A DNA stretch of 42,428 nucleotides from Phoronis australis. Taxonomy: Eukaryota > Phoronida > Phoronidae. The translations under genes were made by a program, and so were the position numbers. Positions 1-12,500 of this stretch are shown here, piece after piece; position 1 is the first letter of the stretch, and every line of letters begins with the position of its first letter. The stretch is from positions 1-42,428 of the forward strand of contig NMRA01001182.1 of assembly GCA_002633005.1 (NCBI GenBank), read 5' to 3'. The notes under the pieces were generated by a model. The model was not told the origin of the DNA. It saw only the letters and a program-made list of their open reading frames with translations, and ran no database searches.

Positions 1-150
1 TGGGGTCTTTGTAAGGCCCCCAGGGGTCACACCCAGAGTGCAGACAACGGCAGACGTCCATTTCTGTACATACTGACGTGGACTTTAAATGCTCCCGTGG
101 TCAGATGTTGGTACCTCGTTCATCTATGCTAAGTGCTCTGGGCTGCCGGT
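1..150 (+). repeat. Right end of a foldback-type element, cut by the window edge
   Basis: Same sequence as 4683-4831 in the same orientation and as about 3237-3400 inverted (ggggtcacacc, cagacaacggcagacgt, ctctgggctgccggt). It ends at ccggt near position 150. The rest of this copy lies left of the window. Confidence 0.8.
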
Positions 151-1968
151 CTATACTTGTACACACGGTTCTCCAATAAATCACTTAGAGTGAAGGTTGC
201 TACAAATGTACACATGTTTAATGAGACTTTAATCCACATCCACAATTTGATATTGCATAATATTGTGGGAGGATTTTGAGCTTTGTGCTGCGTGTGAATT
301 CTACGAATGGCGACGGTTGCTGGGTCTGTAGTTACTGTAAGAACGCTAGCCTTCGAGACTTTGGTCCGCTTTTGTTCGGACATAGGCTTTTTGACATATC
401 TACTGTTTTGATGAGGGGAGCTAAAATTTTGAAGGAGATTCAAATATCCTTCTGGCACCTTGAATTTTAAAGAAAACCTTGCTCGTCGACATCCATTTTT
501 CACCTGGTTTTAGGATTTCTTGGGGATAGTGGGCGACGAGGCGACGGCAACGACATCTTCATAATGGTTTCAGATGTAAAATTTGCACTAAATCTCGACT
601 AATCCCCATAAGTAATTTTTTCAAGGAGAGTTGCTTTCGTTGAATAAAAACTGAAACAAAAATAAGTTCATAATACTTGATTACTGCGAGTTAAATTTGC
701 AATAAGTTTTAACAGACGACTAACAAAAACGTTGTATAAAGAAAACCAGGAATGACGCCCACAGTTCTATGGGGATGCATCGCAAAGATCGAGCTTTCTG
801 AGGCTTGAAGAACATTTACCTACTGGGAAGGTTACAAACCATAGAACTTATTAATCGTTGACGACTCCATTTCTGGTGTAAACTGAAATGTCCGGCTTGT
901 TACCGAGTTTCCAGTTCTACAGATATCTACAATTACATCCATAACCAACCAAAAAAGGCGCTTTTGGATTGGACTCGTTGAGACATCCTGCAAAGTTGGA
1001 TATTAGTATTTTGTAAGCCTATTATCGTGTTTCTTCTCTGGTGGGTTGTTTATAACTTAGAGTAGCATGCGTGTTATTTTCGGATATTCAGATTCAGTTT
1101 TTCTTGTAAAGTGTTGACAAATTTTGTCCTAGTTCCGTTGGGATCGTCAAAGTTGTGTTGATAACCAAGGAGATCCATGAAAATTTACTGTAGAAATAAA
1201 TCATTATTCGACAATTTTTGTTTTGAAATTTCGCCAATATACTCCATTTCTGGAAAACTCCAAACTACGGTATTTGTGTCAAGGTGTGGTAAAAGGGTTG
1301 TGTAAGTCCCGGTAGGTATTGTGTTTTGGTATTAACTGTTTTGTTTTTTGCAACAACTGGTATTGTTTCGGTACTTTGATTCCCTGAATATACAGGTGTT
1401 GCGTTTCACCTGATGTGTTTAAAAGGAAACCCGAGATTTGCATCATGTTCTGATATCCTGAAGCTCGACCACTAGTATCCTGATGGTCTATTATCAGCCT
1501 TTCTTTAGAGTACTGTGATTGCTCACCTTTGTTTATAGGTGTGTAAGTGTCATCGCCAACGATAAACTTTTATTCCCAGGGCCTAGAGGCACTATTTGAA
1601 AAAAAACCGGTATGGAAGTTAGAAACCCAGAGCAACGCACATCTTTATGAATCGCAAAAATACACTGTAGGTCAATCGACAAATCGCAGCGAAGTCAATA
1701 AAATATGTGCCCGCCGTTCTCCGGCTTGACAATTCCAAACCAGTAAACAAAGTCCACACACCAAAAACGAAATCGAAACGATGCACACAGTCATATAAGC
1801 CTCATGTTACAATACATGAGAGACAAATATCGAACCTTATGAGCTGCAGTCCCTTACCAACCCTAATATGACACTTTGAACTTCACTTTCCCTGGATCCG
1901 TTTTGTCCAAATTTCCAACTTGTAGATCGTGTCATTTCAGCACGTTTGAGACCAATTGTTATTTGTAG
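151..1968. other. No gene recognised
   Basis: AT-rich sequence. Short open frames occur on both strands, including a 124-codon minus frame at 129-503 that runs into the repeat, but none shows a family motif or convincing splice sites. It probably contains introns of the plus-strand gene that ends at 2753. Confidence 0.5.
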
Positions 1969-1985
1969 GCGAAAGCGAATGAAAG

Positions 1986-2087
1986 ACGGCTGAAGGCACG
2001 GAAGAGAAAATGGAGCAACAAATGTTACACAAAGAAGAAAGAATGCACAGGGCGTTGGAACGGGCAAAGGCAGACCCGAAGAAGAAG
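1986..2087 (+). CDS. Coiled-coil exon of a plus-strand gene (possibly CFAP100-like)
   Basis: Charged helical sequence EEKMEQQMLHKEERMHRALE ending RAKADPKKK before gttggt. From memory this resembles the C-terminal coil of cilia/flagella-associated proteins of the CFAP100/CCDC37 type, low certainty. The upstream boundary is unclear. A good acceptor ends at 1968, and 1969-2000 reads coil-like (ANERRLKA) in another frame, but the frame used here has TGA at 1980-1982. Either the exon starts at 1986 or there is a frameshift (pseudogene or sequence error). Confidence 0.45.
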
Positions 2088-2648
2088 GTTGGTGGATATA
2101 GAAGGAGTGAAACGATCGTGTCTATTTTTCCTATGCACACTGAAAACTGATGCAAATTCCCCAATCATGATTTGCATAATGAAAGCTTCGGAGTTTCTTC
2201 CAAGAATCGAATTGATGCTTTAGACCACTTGCCGCATAAAATTGGTATCGACTTGTTCATTTATGGAATGAGAAGTGATTTCTGGGTTCAATATTTGCCG
2301 ACACTTTTTATTCCTTATGGCAATGTCGGGCCCTTAAACTGACGGACAAATTCATGGCAAATAGTACAACATTGTCTTGATCAACAGCGACCATCTTTAG
2401 TTCTTTCAAAGTCCTGAAGCTAGCATTTCACCAGCTTTATTCTTTAAATTCCAGCCTTTATCACATGTACCATCATCAACGTGGTTTACCCTTTAAACTT
2501 CCTTCTGGACAGCTGTTGCTCTTATAGACTCACCGGTGTGTCTAGTAACGCCTGTGTACAGTCATCAAAAATAGTTTGGATGGAACCTTATGATTTCCCG
2601 GTGCCCTTGTTGGCACATGCTGCTTCTTTCTCGTTCTGGACGGGTAAG

Positions 2649-2753
2649 GAACTTGTGACACGTTCCGAGCCACCTAAGCTCAAGAAGAAAGATGATGGAA
2701 GAGCGGAAAGGGCCAACCATGAAGAAGAAGAGTTGGCTTATTCCTTTACATAA
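2649..2753 (+). CDS. Last exon of the plus-strand coiled-coil gene
   Basis: 34 codons and TAA. Reads ELVTRSEPPKLKKKDDGRAE and ends EEEELAYSFT. It joins in phase to the PKKK end of the exon at 1986-2087, giving a basic-then-acidic tail. A pyrimidine-rich tract precedes the acceptor (about 560 bp intron). The gene is convergent with the receptor gene. Product not firmly recognised. Confidence 0.5.
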   Translation, partial: ELVTRSEPPKLKKKDDGRAERANHEEEELAYSFT

Positions 2754-2947
2754 TTCATTCACTATTCGGGAATGCTTGACTGTAATGTTTTCCAGGAGTA
2801 TGGCTTGTCTCATGAGTTGCGTAATGTTTCTACATTCCTTCTCCATCAAGTATGGCTACCAGTGATCGCCTCCTAAGACATTTTTATTGTAAATGTTATG
2901 CGAAGTGACATGTTTGTGTCATATATGATCTGTACGGTAGCTTATAA

Positions 2948-2953
2948 AATAAA
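2948..2953 (+). promoter_or_regulatory. Candidate poly(A) signal of the plus-strand gene
   Basis: AATAAA about 195 nt after the TAA at 2753, in AT-rich sequence. Confidence 0.45.
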
Positions 2954-3215
2954 TTATATTAAATTATGTTTAAGTGAAAGGTATGTTTTATCCAAAGTTA
3001 TTTTTACTTAATCTAATTTCGTTACTGTTTCTCGTAAAATTTTGTGAGGTGTCAACTGCTTTTGAACGAATTGGTTACAAATTATAGAACCTTTCGCACG
3101 GTGCACCGTTAGATCTTACGGGGCTGAATAACCTCTGAAAAAAAATCATGAATGTCCAGAGTTTACACGTTGTGTGAACCTAGTCCAATTCACGTTGCCT
3201 CGTGATCGGAATCTC

Positions 3216-4839
3216 AGTCTTAATGACTGCAGATAGACCGGCAGCCCAGAGAACTTAGCATAGATGAACGAGGTACCAACATGTGACCACGGGAGCATTT
3301 AGAGTCCATCTCAGTATGTACAGAAATGGACGTCTGCCGTTGTCTGCACTCTGGGTGTGACCCCTGGAGGCCTTACAAAAGGCCCAAAAATGAGCTACAC
3401 TATACATGTACAATCGAGGTACCAACCAAAACTGATTTAAAACGAACAATAGCACCGTAATGAACACGGAATGAGCCACGACAGACAAATTGCACCAAAA
3501 AAGAACCCCCCCCCCCCAAAATGAGCTAGCACATAATTCCAGGTACCACACAAAACCAACTGCATGTGATTCAATACATTTTACAAATCACTAAATGACC
3601 TCTGAAAGACAAAGTACACTCTGGATTGTGCCCTGCAGAAACCCCCAAAAATCTCAACCACCGTAAGCCATCAAAAATTTGAGCTAGACTAGATTTTCGA
3701 GGTACCAACCAAAACTGGTTTTAAACGAACAATAGTACCGCACTGAACACCAAATGACCCATGACAGACAATTTACACTCTGGAATGGGTCCGGAAGAAA
3801 CCAAAAAAGCCCCCCTCCCCCCAAAAATGAGCCAGTACATACATTCGAAGTACCACACAAAACCAATTACATGGGGTTCAATACATATCACAGGTAACTA
3901 AATGCCCTATGACAGACACAATACACTCTGGATACTGCGTGGCAGAAACCCCAGTACTTGAACTAGCAAGAGGGAAGATGCATGGACAATTGTATGTCCA
4001 TTTTTAAGGTACTTTCTGGGTTTCTGGCCGACTATTTCCAGAGTAAAATTTGTCTTTCACGGGTCATTGGCTGTTCACGAATGTTGGTTTCAAATCAGTT
4101 TAAGCCGATACCTTGAAAATCTAACTGTCTCAAAAATGGCATACCGTGATTGAGGTTTTTGAAGGTTTCTGCCAGGCACAATCCAGAGTGTATTTTGTCT
4201 GCCGATCATAGGGCATTTAGTGACCTGTTACTCGTATTGAACCTCGTGTAATTATTTTTGTGGTACCTCGAATGTATGTGCTAGCTCATTTTTGTGGGGT
4301 CATTTTTTGGTTTCTGTGGGACCCATTCCAGAGTGCAGGTTTTCTGTCATGGGTCATTCAATGTTCAGTGCGGTACTAGTGTTCGTTTTCAGTCAGTTTT
4401 GGCTGGTACCTTGAAAATCTAGTCTACATGTAGCTCAAACTTTGACGGCATACCGTGGTTGAGATTTTTGGGGGTTTCGTGATCTGTGACATGTATTGAA
4501 TCATGTGGAATTGGTTTTGTGTGTGCTAGCTCATTTTTGGAGGGTCATTTTTTGCTTTCTGCCTGAACCATTGCAGAGTGCAATTTGTCTGTCATGGATC
4601 ATTTGCTGTTGAGAGCGGTACTATTGCTCGTTTTTAATCAGTTTTGGCCGGTACGGCGAATATATAGTATAGCTCATTTTATGGGCCCTTTGTAAGGCCC
4701 TCAGGGGTCACACCTAGAGTGCAGACAACGGCAGACGTTCATATCTGTACATACTGAGGTGGACTCTAAATGCTCCCGTGGTCAGATGTTGTTACCTCGT
4801 TCATTTATGCTAAGTACTCTGGGCTGCCGGTTTAAGACT
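3216..4839. mobile_element. Foldback-type element with long inverted arms made of sub-repeats
   Basis: The outer arms (3237-3400 and 4680-4831) are inverted copies of the sequence at 1-150. Inside each arm a unit of about 150-200 bp recurs (gtaccaaccaaaact..., gacagacaaattgcac..., aaaatgagcta...) near 3405-3550 and 3680-3960, and inverted near 3995-4250, 4255-4440 and 4500-4670. The centre is a small hairpin (atggaca/tgtccat at 3982-4001). The outermost agtcttaa/ttaagact pair at 3216-3223 and 4832-4839 may be the true ends. No protein is encoded. Confidence 0.8.
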
Positions 4840-5310
4840 ATCGTAGCACAGTCTTCATGATTATTCAGTTTTGTAAATTCGGAACAACTCATCTAAAACT
4901 CAGTGTGGTAAGTATTATTGCTTTCTGGAGAGGCTCAAACGTTTTTCTGTCGTAAACAGATGGATCTTCAAAACTTAATGCAAAAATCCGAATTTTTTGA
5001 CCGAATACACTGATATCATGAATTATTTAACAAGATATAATGTATTGGTATAAATGTATTAAAACACGGTATGAAATTGTTAGGCAGGGTAGAACACAAA
5101 TGAAAGTCAAGTTCATCCAGACTCGGCTTCCGTATCCATCGAACCATGGGATTCTGGTCGAGTTATGTTGAGCATAGGCCTAATACACGATCATAACTAA
5201 CACGTACATGTACAGAATAAGATAATGCATAGGGTGAAAAAACTACACGAAGAGAATATCCGACACACTTCAGATGTGCATATACGCACGCGTTACTGTC
5301 AGAAAACCTG
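4840..5310. other. Spacer between two inverted-repeat elements
   Basis: AT-rich, no open frame or motif recognised. Confidence 0.5.
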
Positions 5311-5659
5311 TGAAGCGCCAAAGGGTTCTTGGAACGAGTACCTTTCTGAGTGTACCAATGCGCTTATATAATCTACGTTTACTTTTGCTTAGTCTATGTG
5401 TACTTATGCTTAATCTACGCGTACTAATGCTTAATTTACGCGGCCTAATTTAATCTGCACGTACTTTTACTTAATCTACGGGTACTCTTAGATGTTAAAT
5501 GCTCATTGTTCTGCTCTTAATCATGTTATTTGAGAGCACAGGCGTGATTGGACTATATGTGCTGATTAAAATTACGCGTAGATTAAGCAAAAGTACACGT
5601 AGATTAAGCACATTTGTACGTGCAGAAATGTACGCGCTTATGAACCCTTTGGCGCTTCA
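5311..5659. mobile_element. MITE-like element with 18-bp perfect terminal inverted repeats
   Basis: Ends tgaagcgccaaagggttc (5311-5328) and its exact reverse complement (5642-5659). The left arm has four to five tandem copies of a unit like gcttaatctacgcgtact; the right arm has two inverted copies (about 5572-5612). Confidence 0.85.
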
Positions 5660-6309
5660 TCAAAACGAAGGCCAAGCTTCTTGCTGAACGGAGCATTTCG
5701 CATGTAGCTGTCAATGTTGGATTCTTAACTGTATGTTCTATGAAGTCCAAATCAATACTACATTGACCTTATCTTGAAATTTCGTCTAATCAGACGGCAA
5801 CACGAATCCCATTTACTACACACATGGTTTTAGTGTTGGCCATTCCAAACATAATCTGACTAGTTTTATTGACTCGCTTTTGCATGTTTTTGGGGGACGG
5901 AAATAGAGTATTATAGCGGCAAGGAATACCATAAGTCCAAGTTTGTGAGAGAAAGGCCTACTTCGTGTTAAATGCAGAGTTAAATTTCCTTTGACCAACT
6001 CGTATTAGTTAAGTGAAGCTCGCAATTCATCTGTACACATTAATTAGCAGATTTGTCTGTTAGTCGGAAATCCTGAACTAATCAGCCGAAAGTACATCAA
6101 GGGCACACAATAACTGAAATCTATGCTTGTGTCGTATTAAATGAACGGGCCGTAAAGCACATGTATGCTGCCCTAAAAGTAATGGAAAATTATACTTCAA
6201 TTACAAATAATGGACACTGATTTGTTGAATTTCAGCTGACACCTTTACATTGGCGTGTACAATGTTAAGTTTTTCCTGTTCAAGACCTCCTTTTGAAGAA
6301 TGACATTTC
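5660..6309 (-). other. Probable 3' UTR and flank of the receptor gene
   Basis: No coding potential seen. Contains the candidate AATAAA at 5865-5870. Confidence 0.4.
5865..5870 (-). promoter_or_regulatory. Candidate poly(A) signal of the receptor gene
   Basis: AATAAA on the minus strand, about 440 nt past the receptor stop codon. It is the first exact hexamer downstream of the stop that I found. Placement is a guess from motif and distance only. Confidence 0.35.
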
Positions 6310-6529
6310 CTAATCAGTTTTGCAGCTTTCGTAAGCATACGAGTTCACTGGTAAGTTTTTATTCAGGGTAGTTCTGTCGACACTGACGTAAGGTCGTTCC
6401 GCCGGACAATCCTCTACGCTGGAGTCCGCCAGTGTAGGCGTTATCAGTGCCTGAAGATGGTAGACCAACTCGGCAAACGACGGTCTATCAGTGGGATTGA
6501 GGAGCCAGCACTGTCGCATGATACTGTAG
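6310..6529 (-). CDS. Last exon: kinase end and cytoplasmic tail
   Basis: One base, 72 codons and TAG at 6310-6312. [20 protein letters not shown] closes the kinase. About 44 residues follow, including [10 protein letters not shown] (Y-V-S-V at 6379-6390), which resembles the MET tail docking motif Y-V-x-V, and a final NSYAY. Only one such motif is present. Acceptor tttattgcag. Confidence 0.96.
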
Positions 6530-9500
6530 CTGCAATAAAATAGTCAGTTAGTGGCAGGGAACTGTCATGGACCCTTTTTACTGCACAATTGCTCACACAT
6601 TTCACTGTAGAGGGAACTGTTAAAAGTAGTGCGTGAGATGAATACGGAAAACTTTATTTCATGGCCGCATTTCCCTCGACAGATTCAACGCACGTGGGAT
6701 AAAATACGATTTCGTTACCTTGCAAGCAAAACTTTAAGGAAGGGGTATGCGAAATGAAGTTTTAAGAATAAAATTTAATGTAAAAATCTAATTCCGGATC
6801 AAATTACATGTACAGCACGTAGCATGGAATTACGATGTTATTTTTTCTATAAAAGGTTGGTGTGGCTGGAACATATTTCATGCTTGCAGGTAAGTCGCAC
6901 TACAACGTTTTTAGGCACGTTTCTTTGCCTGAGACAACGCATTGTTGATAGATATTAGATTGCAAAAGTTGTCAACGAAATTAGTTCTTAGACAGATTAC
7001 GGTGATAATAGTTGTAAATTTAGGCCAATCAGACCTTTATGTAATCTGTAGCGGGTAAATTTCCAGTCTTAAGAAAATTAAAGGGATACTAAACCATATA
7101 TTGATTATTTGCACCCATGCTCTTTCTGTCACCTACTTATGCATCATTGGCGTCAATCTTCGAACGTAAACGCAGGAATCAATAATAAACTTATACTCTC
7201 TACATTACTGACTGGGCATCGTGATCTTTGGTGGGTGATCTATATCCACAAATGCCGTGTTATTTACTAAAAGCGCAGGCCACGATTGCTCGTTTAGCAG
7301 AATTTGAAAGGACTTTCCAATTTTTCACCATACTTCAGAAAGTTGTTGATGTTTACCGAGCATTATTTTATTTAACACAACGGAGTGGGAAAGTCGTTAT
7401 TATAATCTGTAAAAGTGCCAAAACCGCTTTTGGTATTCTTTTAATGGGACGGAGCAATGACATTTTCGTGTTAAGTTAGCCCGAAGGTGGTATATGTTCA
7501 AACAGATACATGCTAACGACTTGAATTGACTCAATAGCTGTCAAATGCACCAAGACTCATCTTGGAAGTGTCGTTATAACGACGTCTTTCTGAACTTTTA
7601 CGTTCATGTACATGTATTCAAAGGATGCATATCCATCTGATCAATACACAGTCTGGGCATTCAAGAAGTCTTCTAAAATTGTGTTGTGCAACTGCAAGTG
7701 TTGATATTTTTTCTCTGTTCCTTACAATGTCTTAACTTACACTCTCTTTGGACAGAACTTTGGCTGGGGAAGTCGTCTGTCATTTTCCAAATAGCTCTTA
7801 ATGTCCCAGTTGTCCACTTCCGGATATGGAAATACTCCACGTGTCAGAAGCTCCCACAAAACGATACCGTAAGACCACTTTAATAAAAAGATAGACTGAA
7901 GAAACATAATGCAAGTCATAAGATCATACGATCAGCTGGAAACACTGAGATGGACCAACTACGCAAAACACCCCGCCTCTAGAAAGGACCACTACTTTCA
8001 ACGAGCACGTGGGCAGGAACTGAAATGGAGAATCGCACAATAGGGAACTACGGAAGGCGAAGATTTTCCCAGGGGAGGCAGAACCTTGACAACTTTGAGC
8101 TCGTGCCCCTGTGAGTCATAGGGTTCGTTAGATTTATATCTATGTGCCTGTGATGGTGTAACTGAAAGGAGAGCGGAAGAACGTTTACATCTACGAAAAC
8201 GCGCAGTTTACAATTTAACTGCTTGCACTTTTTGAGGTTTTAGATCACATATATTACATTCATAGTATAAAATCTAACTAAACAAACACTTTGTTTGAGA
8301 AATAATTGAGGACTTTTAAATTTCAAAGAAACATTGAGGATTTGTTTGATTTTGCAACGTTATGTCACCTGTGCAGGACGTTGACCAGTTGACAGTACAT
8401 TGTAGATATGCAAAGGCGGAGATTATTGATTTTGTAAGTTACGAAGACTTAAAGAGCAAGCTTGACGAGCATTGTGAAGACAGATACGGAGATGGGACAT
8501 ACGACACTCAGGCCATAGGTGATACAGATTACAAGTCAAAGGCCGCCATATCGGCAGACTTTGCTTGTTTGAGGCCGTACGATCTCGACCCTCCCGCACC
8601 GGCATCTTCATGGAGTGAAGCTGACCAGGAGCCTACCCTGTCTGCGGACATTTCTGATTTCAAAGCTGAAATTTCTGAGTTGTAATTAGTGCCTTCTAAA
8701 TTTCTAACCACCATAGTGACGAATGATATATGTTGCTAACTGCAAACCCTAAAGACATTTTTACCCTGACAGTCAAAGCTCAGTCGCCAGAATATAGCGG
8801 CAACTGATTTCTTTTCTTTGAATACCATCTGTCAGGAACGATAATATCTAAATGTCGTGATGCTAAGTCGCAAATGATACTCGTTTCTGTCTTGCCAGTT
8901 CCGAAATTATGAAAGATTTGAAGTGTGCATGAATGTGATTAGACTTCAACCTCTATGGCGGTTGCAGTAGTAACCTGAAACTATTTGCGTGGTATCTACA
9001 TTTCATTGTCTACAACTGGGCATTTACGTATATCTGGATAGCATATTTTGCCAAAAAAAATCTTGACCACGAATATGCTGATGAGAACTTGCATTTGCTT
9101 CAATCACATTCATTGTCTCAGCCACAATTTGATGCTGAAGCTCATGCCGGCTCAATGTGTGCCGGACAATTACGTTTCCAGCAATGGTACAGTACAACTC
9201 AAATTAACCTTTTTGTGAAGTCAAATGCACATTCACGTTGGAGAAGCCTACATCAAATCTCCATTTCTTCGACAGATGAAGCACGATTCTGCAAAATTTG
9301 TTGAACACAGCGTGGCTACTGAACTGATCACTTGATCAACTGCGTAGTGACATAGCAGCGTCCGGTGCAAGAGCCAGTTGCATTTCTGGACGATCTTAGG
9401 GTTTTTTAGAAACGCACAAAACATATTGTCCATCTAATGGCTATTACTGCATTATCAGTAGTACCTTTTCGTAATACTTAGCTAAGACATCATTAGATTC

Positions 9501-12500
9501 TTTTCCAGACCATTCCGGCCTGCGGCAGGTGTAGAAAAACATAATGGCAGAGACCGGACTTCCACTTATGACGTAAGGCAAAAAGTCTTTTTTCTTATTT
9601 TTGTGCTTATTTACAAGTTCACATTGAAGAAGAAATGCTTAAAAAAATATCATAATTGTTGCTAACACAATGCAAGCAATTAAGACCACGGTGTACAGTA
9701 AAGGGTTTAAGGTTTCTTGATGGTGCTCAAGATTTTTGTGGAGAGACCCGTAAATGTTTTCTGCCTGTGAGATAGGGTTCTGCTCCAAAATCTAAAGCCA
9801 TTGGTGGTCTCGATGACCACTCCAAAACTCAGGGAATGTTTCATGAAATTTCCGTAACAAGCAATGTACTAATTAAACATTACTAAAAAATATACTCCAT
9901 TTAATATGCGGTGTTCAATGTACGGTTGCATGAAATTGTGCCACATTCACGTAAAGAATCAACTGTCCCCTGATTTTAGTGAGTATTTATGAACCTATAA
10001 ACAACTGGCAGTCATTTTGCATGATATTAAAATTCGTTACAAAGTCAATTTTTAACTTTTATACAAATGGACAGTTTATTCCAAGTTGAATCCTCAATAA
10101 AATTCAACATGTGTGGGGATCTTTTCATGTAACGTCCCAAACTTAAGGACTAAGCAGCCATTGTGTTTCATTGTTACTTACATTATTAGAAAATGCCGTT
10201 AATCAAAGAAAAGTAAAAATAAAATAATAGGAAAGTATTTCATCTGTGTGTATAGAACGACAAAAACACATAATAGGCTTAAGAATCATACTTCCTTCTG
10301 TAGTTGGGACTGTTTCACACAACCAGAAACCAGCAGTTCAACCCACTCTTGACACACGGTCAAAACAAAATGCTAAACGGCGCCGCCAGTGTGAGTTCCT
10401 AAACAACCAATTGTAAATCCTAGAAGCGCCGCTGTCTCACGCCACTGAAGCCTACTTAAGTGCAACCATGTTCGAAGCAAAAGGTTTCAAGCGCGGAAAG
10501 TTTGCAATGAGTTTTGACAGGATACACTTTTCGTTAATTGAATGTAAACTTAACAGATAACTGTAAGGTCACGTCTACTCACCACGTCCGATTTTGTGGT
10601 ATACACTCCTTCAGTTAGACTTTCCAAAGCCATCCACTTGACCGGAAGTCTCGCTTTTCTGTCTTCACTGCTGTAGTAGTCACGTTCGTATACATCACGA
10701 CTGAGACCGAAGTCAGCCACCTTTACCACATAGTCGTCGCCAAGCCTGAACATATGAGGTCATCATGTTGACGAAAGAACAACGCCATTTACAACAAAAG
10801 ATTGGGATACATACCTAGCTACGTGATATCGACGAATATGAAACAGTTTAGAACACAATTAACGAGGAAATGACTCAGGAACTAAGCGTGCAGGCGTGGT
10901 CCACATTTTAGCCGCTTGCTGAAAATCCGAAACTGTCCAATAAATTTGCACTTGCTCAAGAACTTGATTGCGGAAGGAAAACCATTTAAAAATATATTGA
11001 TTCTTCAATCAAAGACTGGTTTATCGAGTTTACCTTAAAATACACTGGTGAAACTAAAACAGTATTCCGAAACCGCACGGGGACCTGTACCAACGCAAAG
11101 GGTTTATTCAGGACTGTTCTAAAGCTCCCTCGACCCCAAGGGCCTACATCCCCATCGACTCCTGACCCTCTCGACCCATAACCCACATCCATGACCAACA
11201 ACCCACGAGCTGCGGCAACAGAGGAACCTTTGAGCATTTTTACATTGTCATGTCATAATCTTGACTTTCTAAAACCGCTCTGAGGTGGTGGCGTCTTACA
11301 ACTTAAAACCTCTTGGTCTATTTAAACTGAACTTTTGTCTATTTACATCGCCACGACGCCTCCGTCCGTCTATTATCCGGTGTTCCCGCGTTCTTAGAAG
11401 AAGAAGCACGGATATGCGGTACACTTATCGTCGTGGCAATGTAAAGAGACAAGAGGTCGGTGAAAGTAGGCCGAGAAATTTAAATAATAGATGTCATAAT
11501 CCTATTACGTCGCTGAGTAACTTTCCTATAAGACTTAGGACTTGGTCTGATCGCGTTTTTCTGTGTTTGACTTTCTACCTAACTGAATCGACTATATTAA
11601 TAGGAAAAAACAGGGAAAAGCCAGCCATATTCGTTGGTCCTGCAAATCAGTGCTTAGACTGCTCAAATCAAGTCGAGTTTGTGTAAGCTGTACTCTGTCG
11701 TGGGTTGAGGGGGTCGTGGTCGAGGGGGTTGTGGGTCGAAAGGGTGGAGGAGATTTTAGAGCAACCCATTTATTCACGCTTGGTCAACGGTGCACCTGGC
11801 TGTTACCTCAATATTTGCTTCTACAACACGAATTGGATTCAATATTGAGTGGCACTTACCATACCAACTGCCACAATGGAATTAGAACAGAATTTGTCCT
11901 TGCTGTGAAAAAAGCTGCGTTGATTGGCTGGTTAATAACTCAAACCAGTTAAGCCTTTTGTTCGCATATTATCGGTCACGTGACTTTCCTTACGGTGTTA
12001 GGATTCTATTTCTAGGTCTAACTCAGGCCACAAGCAATGTACGAATTTAGGTTTACCAACATGAAATCCGAAGCATTTCATTCATGACTTCACTTTTCTC
12101 AATTGTTGGCAATGAAAACAGAAATTTATCAAGCCACTTGTAAACAGCGCGGTGTCGTTGCTGCTGACCGCTGCAACATCAGAAAATTGAGTACAACATG
12201 TTTGAATCGATTTTTGAATTTTGGCCACCAAAACGAAAAGCAGCTTCAACTATGACGTATGCACCTAAGTACACATGTACCCTTACAGGTTGTTGAAAAT
12301 ATTAGAACTTGCCACTTAGTGATTTCACACTTAATCAATAGGTTTCGGTACTGTGACGCATACTGTAATCGTGCACATTTGCCTGAGGTTTTGTATTATA
12401 ACAGAAGGATATACTGTGTATTTCAGTGTGGACGAACTCGGGAGTTTGATGACAAAACGGACTCCTTAGAAAATCAACAAGTTCGAGCTTTATATGTCGT

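Noticed and set aside
129-503. 124-codon minus-strand frame near the left edge
   Set aside because: Part of it lies in the repeat end at 1-150, and no family motif, start context or splice sites support a gene.
3237-4831. Regularly spaced sub-repeats as a possible CRISPR array
   Set aside because: Units are long, diverged and arranged as two inverted arms in an animal genome; this is a foldback-type element.
11285-11952. Overlapping plus-strand frames of 100-133 codons in a kinase intron
   Set aside because: Arg-rich or low-complexity translations of the G-rich repeat and its surroundings, without motifs.
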